Part shown: in pieces, positions 59,412-64,000 of the stretch
How the letters are laid out: each line of letters starts with the position of its first letter
Position numbering within the stretch: position 1 is the first letter of the stretch
NCBI RefSeq assembly: GCF_001423885.1
Contig: NZ_LMPP01000002.1
Coordinates: 947,956-1,011,955, forward strand
DNA: 64,000 nt
DNA from: Rathayibacter sp. Leaf185
GTDB taxonomy: Bacteria; Actinomycetota; Actinomycetes; Actinomycetales; Microbacteriaceae
Reading direction: 5' to 3'
The notes under the pieces: model-generated
Seen by the model: the letters and a program-made list of their open reading frames with translations, nothing else
Database searches by the model: none
What the model was told of the DNA's origin: nothing
Made by a program: the position numbers and the translations under genes

Positions 59412-59670
59412 TCACGCGGTCGACGAGTTCGCGCCACGCGCCGTCGAGCTCGGTCTCTCCGAGGCGGACGTGGTGCGTCTGCACGCGGATCTCGTAGACG
59501 AAGCGGTCGGGTCGGCCGGTGGCGGCGGTGCGCGGCGCCTCCGACTCGGCCCAGGGGAGCGACTGCAGCAGCTCGAGCCAGGAGCGCTCGTCCGGCTGCT
59601 CGGTGACATCCACCCGCCACACCCGGCGCAGCCCGGCGAAGCCGCCGCTGCGCGACACGATCACGTCCAT
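59392..59670 (-). CDS. Emfourin-like M4 protease inhibitor
   Basis: 92 residues matching the small protealysin-inhibitor family: the start MDVIVSRSGGFAGLRRVWRVDV is characteristic, with WLELLQSLPW and the strand pattern YEIRVQTHHVRLGE further on. It has no signal peptide, so it would inhibit the enzyme inside the cell. Its gene lies 48 bp downstream of the M4 protease gene in the same direction, as is usual for this pair. It ends in the hairpin at 59374-59411. Confidence 0.88.
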   Translation of the reverse strand: MDVIVSRSGGFAGLRRVWRVDVTEQPDERSWLELLQSLPWAESEAPRTAATGRPDRFVYEIRVQTHHVRLGETELDGAWRELVDRVKKAQPR

Positions 59671-59718
59671 GGGCGCGATGCTACTCGCCGCTCCCGCGCA
59701 ACGCCGGGGCAGCGCGGG

Positions 59719-60804
59719 TCACGCCTCCGGGAACTCGACGCCGACCGTCGTCCAGCCGGTGCGGACGGCCCGCTCGACGTCGGAGCCCGCTCCGTAGCGC
59801 GTGGCGGCCGCTCGCACGGTGAGACCCGCGAAGGCCGGGAAGTCGGCGGTCGCGGTGAGGACGCCTCCGGTGAGCACGTCGTACCAGACCTGCCCTGCCC
59901 GCTCCCAGGCGTTCCCGCCCAGGGTGGTCGCGGCGACCGCGAAGGCCCGGTTGGGGATGCCGGAGTTGATGTGCACGCCGCCGTTGTCGTCGTCGGTGTC
60001 GACGTAGTCGGCCATCGAGCCGGGCTGCGGGTCGGTGCCGAGCACGTCGTCGTCGTAGGCGGTGCCCGGCGCGATCATCGAGCGCAGCGCCGCCCCCTCG
60101 ACCTCGTCGGTGAACAGGCCCTCGCCGATCAGCCAGGTCGCCTCCTCGGCGCTCTGCCCGGCGCCGAACTGCTCGAGCAGTGCACCGAAGACGTCCGAGA
60201 TGGACTCGTTGAGCGCGCCCGACTGGCCGCGGTAGACGAGGTTGGCCGTGTACTCGGTGATGCCGTGCGCGAGCTCGTGCCCGATGACGCTCGGCGAGAC
60301 GGTGAAGCGGCGGAACACCTGGCCGTCGCCGTCGCCGAACACCATCCGGGAGCCGTCCCAGAAGGCGTTGTCGTACTCGTCGCCGTAGTGCACGGTCGCG
60401 TCCAGCGGCAGCCAGGCGTCGTCGATGGAGTCGCGGCCGTACGCCTGCTGCAGGAACGCGAACATGGCGCCGAGGCCGTCGTAGGCCTCGTCGACGGCGG
60501 GATCTCCGGTCGCGGCCCCGCCCTCGCGCCGGACGACCGTGCCGGGGAGGACCTCGGCGGTCTCGGCGTCCGAGATGGTGCGCTGGAGCGCCTCCACCCG
60601 CTGCCGCGGCGACGGGGTAGCCGTGGCCGTCGGGCCGGGAGCGCCGCGGCCGGGCCCCGGGGCGGGCTCGCCCGGCCGGACGCGGCGGAAGGGCTCGTCC
60701 TGCTCGAGGGAGCGGCTCGCAGCCCTGGCGGCCCGCGCGAACGCGGGATCGTCGAGGCGGGCGATGCGGACGAGGAGGTACGGCGGCACGACGGTTCGTC
60801 TCAT
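59719..60804 (-). CDS. M4-family metalloprotease, protealysin-like
   Basis: 361 residues. The N-terminal propeptide is short and holds PPYLLVRIA (residues 7-15), the hallmark of protealysin-like enzymes, and there is no signal peptide. The zinc site is H176-E177-L-A-H180 with E200 in GALNESISD; the catalytic histidine is in DNGGVHINSGIPNRAF. The Pro/Gly/Thr-rich linker (~44-68) separates pro- and mature parts and is the probable cleavage zone. It is cotranscribed with its emfourin inhibitor and divergent from the molybdopterin oxidoreductase gene. Confidence 0.95.
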   Translation of the reverse strand: MRRTVVPPYLLVRIARLDDPAFARAARAASRSLEQDEPFRRVRPGEPAPGPGRGAPGPTATATPSPRQRVEALQRTISDAETAEVLPGTVVRREGGAATGDPAVDEAYDGLGAMFAFLQQAYGRDSIDDAWLPLDATVHYGDEYDNAFWDGSRMVFGDGDGQVFRRFTVSPSVIGHELAHGITEYTANLVYRGQSGALNESISDVFGALLEQFGAGQSAEEATWLIGEGLFTDEVEGAALRSMIAPGTAYDDDVLGTDPQPGSMADYVDTDDDNGGVHINSGIPNRAFAVAATTLGGNAWERAGQVWYDVLTGGVLTATADFPAFAGLTVRAAATRYGAGSDVERAVRTGWTTVGVEFPEA

Positions 60805-60866
60805 GCTGCGATCCTCGCACCGACCTCCGACACCGTCCCGGGCTCGATCGACGCGGGCGGATGCGG

Positions 60867-60898
60867 TATCGCCCTCCTGATATCGCCCCCGCGCGATA
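60867..60898. promoter_or_regulatory. TATCGCCC repeats and inverted GCGATA in a divergent promoter region
   Basis: TATCGCCC occurs at 60867-60874 and 60881-60888, 14 bp apart, and GCGATA (60893-60898) inverts the core. The site lies between the M4 protease gene and the molybdopterin oxidoreductase gene, which diverge. A regulator could bind here; no candidate gene is adjacent. Confidence 0.35.
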
Positions 60899-60961
60899 GC
60901 CTGACGCTCGACGAGCGGTATCCATCGATCCGGGCGCACCCCGGGGAGCACGAGGGCGAGC

Positions 60962-61546
60962 ATGGGCATCATCACGCGGGGATTCTTCGGCAAGCGCGAA
61001 CAGAATCCCGACATCCCTCCGGGCCAGTACCTCGAGAACGGCTTCCCCGTCCTCTCGATCGGCCCGACGCCCAACATCCACGAGTGGGCCTTCTCGATCG
61101 ACGCGGGCCCGGCCGGCCAGCGCCGCTGGACGCGAGCCGAGTTCGACGCCCTCCCGCACGAGGACGTCCACACCGATATCCACTGCGTCACCCGGTGGTC
61201 GAAGCTCGGCACGAGCTGGCGCGGCGTCTCGGTCGACACCCTCCTCGACGGGATCGAGAGCGACGCGGGCTTCGTGATGGCCGAGAGCTTCGGCGGCTAC
61301 ACGACCAACCTCCCCCTCGCCGAGATCCGCGGCGGCAAGGCGTGGGTCGTCACGGAGTTCGAGGGCGCGCCGCTGGCACCCGAGCACGGAGGACCGGCCA
61401 GGCTGCTCGTTCCCCACCTCTACTTCTGGAAGAGTGCGAAGTGGGTCAGGACCCTGCGCCTCATGCCGGGCGACCAGCCCGGGTTCTGGGAGCAGAACGG
61501 CTACAACATGCACGGGGACCCGTGGAAAGAGGAGCGCTACTGGTGA
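60962..61546 (+). CDS. Sulfite-oxidase-like molybdopterin oxidoreductase
   Basis: 194 residues, a single oxidoreductase-molybdopterin domain of the YuiH/MsrP-like type. The molybdenum ligand is C75 in DIHCVTRWSKLGTSWRGV; GFVMAESFGGYTTNLPL and VPHLYFWKSAKWVRTL are conserved parts. No Tat signal is visible, so it is cytoplasmic. It oxidises or reduces a small sulfur or nitrogen compound; the next gene encodes a ferredoxin-reductase-like partner with a 1-bp overlap, implying electron transfer between them. Confidence 0.92.
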   Translation: MGIITRGFFGKREQNPDIPPGQYLENGFPVLSIGPTPNIHEWAFSIDAGPAGQRRWTRAEFDALPHEDVHTDIHCVTRWSKLGTSWRGVSVDTLLDGIESDAGFVMAESFGGYTTNLPLAEIRGGKAWVVTEFEGAPLAPEHGGPARLLVPHLYFWKSAKWVRTLRLMPGDQPGFWEQNGYNMHGDPWKEERYW

Positions 61547-62271
61547 TGTGGACGGAGGCGGTGACCGAGTCGGTCGCCCCGCTCACCCCGACGTCGCGCC
61601 TCCTCACCCTGCGGGTGCCCGGCTGGCCCGGTCACCTGGCCGGTCAGCACCTGGACGTGCGGCTGACCGCCCCCGACGGCTACCAGGCGAGCCGCTCGTA
61701 CTCGATCGGCGCTCCCTCGAACGGGGAGCTCGTCGAGCTGGCCGTCGAGCGCCTCGACGACGGCGAGGTCTCGCCCTACCTGGTCGACGGACTCGAGGCG
61801 GGCGACCGCCTCGAGGTCAAGGGCCCGATCGGCGGCTGGTTCGTCTGGCGCAGCGACCAGGTCGAGCCGGTCCAGCTGATCGCGGGCGGGAGCGGGCTGG
61901 TTCCCCTGATGGCGATGGCACGCGAGCACGGCCGGAGCGGCAGCGCGGCTCCGATGCGCCTGCTCTACTCGGTGCGCTCGCCCGTCTTCGCCTACTACCA
62001 GGCCGATCTGGGGGCCCTCGCGCAGGCGTCTCCCGAGCACGGCGGAGTCGTGACCGACATGGTCTACACCCGCGTCGCGCCGCCCGGGGCCTTACGGCCG
62101 GCCGGCCGCGTCACTCCGGAGCTGCTGGCCGCGGCGACCCTGCCGCCGTCGGCGCAGCCCACGATCTACGTCTGCGGCCCCACAGCGTTCGTGGAGGCCG
62201 TCGCGACGGCGCTCGTCGCGCAGGGTCACGCTCCCGAGCGCGTCCGCACCGAGCGCTTCGGCGGCCCCTGA
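61546..62271 (+). CDS. FAD/NAD-binding ferredoxin-reductase-type protein
   Basis: 241 residues. The FAD motif is ASRSYSIGAPSNGELVELAV (RSYSI), NAD binding is LIAGGSGLVPLMAM, and YVCGPTAFVEAV is the C-terminal signature. No iron-sulfur domain is attached. ATG 61546 shares a base with the upstream stop (TGATG); an in-frame GTG directly before it is possible. It probably shuttles electrons between NAD(P)H and the molybdopterin protein. Confidence 0.92.
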   Translation: MWTEAVTESVAPLTPTSRLLTLRVPGWPGHLAGQHLDVRLTAPDGYQASRSYSIGAPSNGELVELAVERLDDGEVSPYLVDGLEAGDRLEVKGPIGGWFVWRSDQVEPVQLIAGGSGLVPLMAMAREHGRSGSAAPMRLLYSVRSPVFAYYQADLGALAQASPEHGGVVTDMVYTRVAPPGALRPAGRVTPELLAAATLPPSAQPTIYVCGPTAFVEAVATALVAQGHAPERVRTERFGGP

Positions 62272-62301
62272 GCAGGGACAGCCGAGCGCTCGTACCGGCC
62301 G

Positions 62302-62808
62302 CTACTCGAACGACACCGTGCGGTTCTCGCCGATGTCGGGCTGGCCGCCGGTCACGGCCGCTGCGATCACCTTGAAGAGGACGACGGGGCGCGCGTCGTC
62401 GGTCGTCCACAGCTCGACGGTCTCGGCGGCGACGCGGATGAGCGCGATCGTCGGGTCCTCCTTGCCCTCCGGGAACCACGCTGACACCGAGGGCGTCCAC
62501 AGCTCGTCGACCTTCGCCGCATCGTGCACGATCGTCGCCGAGCCGGCGACGGAGAGGTAGCCCTTCTTCGACTCGAAGGCCACGTTCACGCTCGGGTTGG
62601 CCCGGATGTCGTCGACCTTGGGCGACGGGTCCTGGGTGAAGAACCAGAGATCGCCGTCGAAGTCGGTGTCCTGTGCGGCGAGCGGGCGGCTGACGAGCTG
62701 GCCGGTCTCGTTGACGGTGGTGAGGAGCCCGATCCTGGCGCTCGTCACGAGCTCGGCGATCTGGGCGATGTCGTCGGAGCCGGCGGGGGTGATCTCTGTG
62801 TCGGTCAT
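62302..62808 (-). CDS. Pyridoxamine 5'-phosphate oxidase family protein (general stress type)
   Basis: 168 residues, split-barrel flavin-binding fold. Characteristic parts are IGLLTTVNETGQLVSRPL, DLWFFTQDPSPKVDDIRANPSVNVAFESKKGYLSVAG and VELWTTDDARPVVLFKV. It resembles the general stress protein 26 group, which binds FMN, F420 or haem; true PNPOx activity is unlikely. Start at ATG 62808. It is convergent with the FAD/NAD oxidoreductase gene and divergent from the small acidic protein gene. Confidence 0.9.
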   Translation of the reverse strand: MTDTEITPAGSDDIAQIAELVTSARIGLLTTVNETGQLVSRPLAAQDTDFDGDLWFFTQDPSPKVDDIRANPSVNVAFESKKGYLSVAGSATIVHDAAKVDELWTPSVSAWFPEGKEDPTIALIRVAAETVELWTTDDARPVVLFKVIAAAVTGGQPDIGENRTVSFE

Positions 62809-62871
62809 GCACCCGACGCTACGCGCGCCGCTCCCCGGAGCAAGGGGTGGCGGGCCCGCCGCTCGCGTGTC

Positions 62872-62883
62872 TAGCGTCGAGGC
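62872..62883 (+). promoter_or_regulatory. Probable leaderless promoter (-10 TAGCGT)
   Basis: TAGCGT (62872-62877) ends 6 bp before the ATG at 62884. The hexamer is identical to the one before the helicase gene (6657-6662). Confidence 0.45.
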
Positions 62884-63159
62884 ATGGAATCCACCACGTA
62901 CACGGCCATCCTCGACAGCGGCGCCGAGCAGGAGAGCATCCGCCTCGAATACGTCGACGGCGCTCCGCAGCCCACCCTGACCCGCCTCGCCGACATCGAC
63001 GGCGAGGACGTCGAGGTCGTCTGGGAGCTCGAGCCCGACGACGAGGGCTTCCACGTCTACCGTCCGGTGCGCGTCGCGGGACGCGACGACGACAGCGGAG
63101 CCGTCTCGGACGAGAACCTGACGGACGGCAACGGCGCCGGCGCCTACTCCGGCGAGTGA
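62884..63159 (+). CDS. Small acidic hypothetical protein
   Basis: 91 residues, strongly acidic, beta-rich N-terminal part (YTAILDSGAEQESIRLEYVDG, EDVEVVWELEPDDEGFHVYRPVRV) and a disordered Gly/Asp/Ser tail. It has no Cys and no membrane segment. I recognise no family. The TAGCGT box before the start supports that it is expressed. It is convergent with the truncated MFS gene. Confidence 0.7.
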   Translation: MESTTYTAILDSGAEQESIRLEYVDGAPQPTLTRLADIDGEDVEVVWELEPDDEGFHVYRPVRVAGRDDDSGAVSDENLTDGNGAGAYSGE

Positions 63160-63166
63160 CTCGGCC

Positions 63167-63252
63167 CGGGGAGGAGCCATCTGCGGCGTTGTCCTCAGTC
63201 GCGATACCGCCGGTACCGCTCCTTCGTCCGCCTTGCAGCTGACTCCTCCCCG
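63167..63252. repeat. Inverted repeat with long loop between convergent genes
   Basis: CGGGGAGGAG (63167-63176) and CTCCTCCCCG (63243-63252) pair perfectly across 66 nt; CTCGG (63160-63164) and CCGAG (63255-63259) add an outer 5-bp stem. It fills the gap between the acidic protein and MFS genes and may act as terminator for both. Confidence 0.6.
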
Positions 63253-63263
63253 ACCCGAGGCTG

Positions 63264-64000
63264 CTAGGCCACGGGGTGCAGTGCGTCGTAGTCGCGGAAC
63301 GCCACGCGGGTGCGCAGGACCACGGCGAGGATCGCGATGATCGCGAGCCCGCCCGCGAGCGGCGGCAGCCAGAGCAGGGCGAGTGAGGCGAGCAGCCCCG
63401 TGTAGAGGTCGCCCACCCGTGGCCCGCCGGTGACGACCACGATGAAGACGCCCTGCAGGCGGCCCCGCATGTTGTCGGGGACCGCGGTCTGCAGCATCGT
63501 CTGACGGAAGATCGAGCTCACGTTATCGGCCGCCCCGGCTCCCGCGAGGGCGACGGAGGCGGCGATCACGAGGGGGAGGTTCGGCACGGAGGCGTCGTGC
63601 TCGACGAGCGCCGCGACGAGCAGCACGGCGCCGAACGCGACGATGAAGCCTCCGTACACCTGGATCGAGCGGCCGATCGCGAGACCCTGGCGGCGGACGC
63701 CCGTCAGCCTCCCCGAGAACACGCCGCTGAGCAGCGCGCCGATCGCGAACGCCGCGGTCAGCACCCCCACCGTCACCGCGCCTCCGCCGAGCAGGATCGC
63801 GGCCGCCGCGGGGAACACGACCCGCGGCTGTCCGAAGGTCATCGCGACGATGTCGACCACGAACGACATCCGGATGTTCGGTGCTCCCTTGAGGAACCGC
63901 ATCCCGAACCGCAGCGATTCGAGCCCCGGTCGCTGCCGCTCGCCCTCCGGCACGAGCGTCGGCAGGCCGGCGATCCCGAGGAACGCCGCGAGGAACAGCA
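63264..64000 (-). CDS. MFS transporter, C-terminal part (5' end outside window)
   Basis: The frame is open to the window edge, giving 245 residues of the C-terminal part; the GTG at 63953 lies inside a hydrophilic loop and is not the start. About six membrane segments are visible, with GVFSGRLTGVRRQGLAIGRSIQ as a motif-A-like loop and NMRGRLQGVFIVVVTGGPRVGD, a pattern of the EntS-type (enterobactin exporter-like) MFS group. Substrate unknown. Confidence 0.9.
   Translation of the reverse strand, partial: LFLAAFLGIAGLPTLVPEGERQRPGLESLRFGMRFLKGAPNIRMSFVVDIVAMTFGQPRVVFPAAAAILLGGGAVTVGVLTAAFAIGALLSGVFSGRLTGVRRQGLAIGRSIQVYGGFIVAFGAVLLVAALVEHDASVPNLPLVIAASVALAGAGAADNVSSIFRQTMLQTAVPDNMRGRLQGVFIVVVTGGPRVGDLYTGLLASLALLWLPPLAGGLAIIAILAVVLRTRVAFRDYDALHPVA

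Overview
The window is very GC-rich chromosomal DNA with dense, short-spaced genes, frequent ATGA/GTGA overlaps and many GTG starts. The gene content (DUF222-type protein, LeuB-IlvE-FAH neighbourhood, HelR-type RNA polymerase recycling ATPase, IdeR-type iron box, M4 protease with emfourin, DUF2795 and DUF4190 proteins) points to a high-GC Actinomycetota, most likely Microbacteriaceae. The genus (Rathayibacter, Curtobacterium, Clavibacter or a relative) is not decided by anything I can see. No phage, integrase, IS element or CRISPR array was found.

Layout. 1-1.0 kb: the 5' part of a DUF222 gene and a gene-free stretch with a heptamer tandem repeat. 1.0-3.2 kb: a TetR/MFS efflux pair around a shared operator. 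3.2-6.2 kb: leuB-ilvE-FAH hydrolase. 6.2-23.8 kb: an apparently inserted accessory block with a RecQ-like helicase, two heptose operons, a MarR-flanked proton-pumping rhodopsin, small membrane proteins, three GT9 genes and a SigB/F-type sigma factor. 23.8-26.5 kb: gltX, a thioredoxin-reductase-like gene and tRNA-Gln. 26.6-34.9 kb: a lipoprotein, a flotillin, a DUF4190 protein, an acetyltransferase, an APC permease, an M20 peptidase and an MFS transporter. 34.8-37.9 kb: a siderophore-iron ABC system under an iron box. 38-42.9 kb: a pRiA4b-like protein, a quinone reductase behind a 19-bp repeat array, a hydrolase and two small membrane proteins. 42.9-49.8 kb: a gamma-glutamyl (probably ethanolamine) degradation operon with its permease. 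50-59 kb: aspA, ada-alkA, PrsW, an MFS/DUF1684 pair, HelR and FKBP. 59.4-64 kb: emfourin/M4 protease, a molybdopterin oxidoreductase pair, a PNPOx-like protein, a small acidic protein and a truncated MFS gene.

How the genes work together. The most striking system is the heptose block. GmhA (isomerase), two HldE-type kinase/nucleotidyltransferase fusions and GmhB (phosphatase) supply all activities from sedoheptulose 7-phosphate to a nucleotide-activated D,D-heptose, and three GT9 and two GT4-like transferases could use it. The host should have no LPS, so the acceptor is unknown. A second coherent system is glutamine-synthetase-like protein, SDR, aldehyde dehydrogenase and PuuD-like hydrolase with an ethanolamine-type permease and a GntR regulator. 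Iron uptake is controlled from one IdeR-type box in which two opposing, apparently leaderless promoters interlock. A recurring TANNNT box 6-9 bp before start codons suggests that leaderless transcription is common here.
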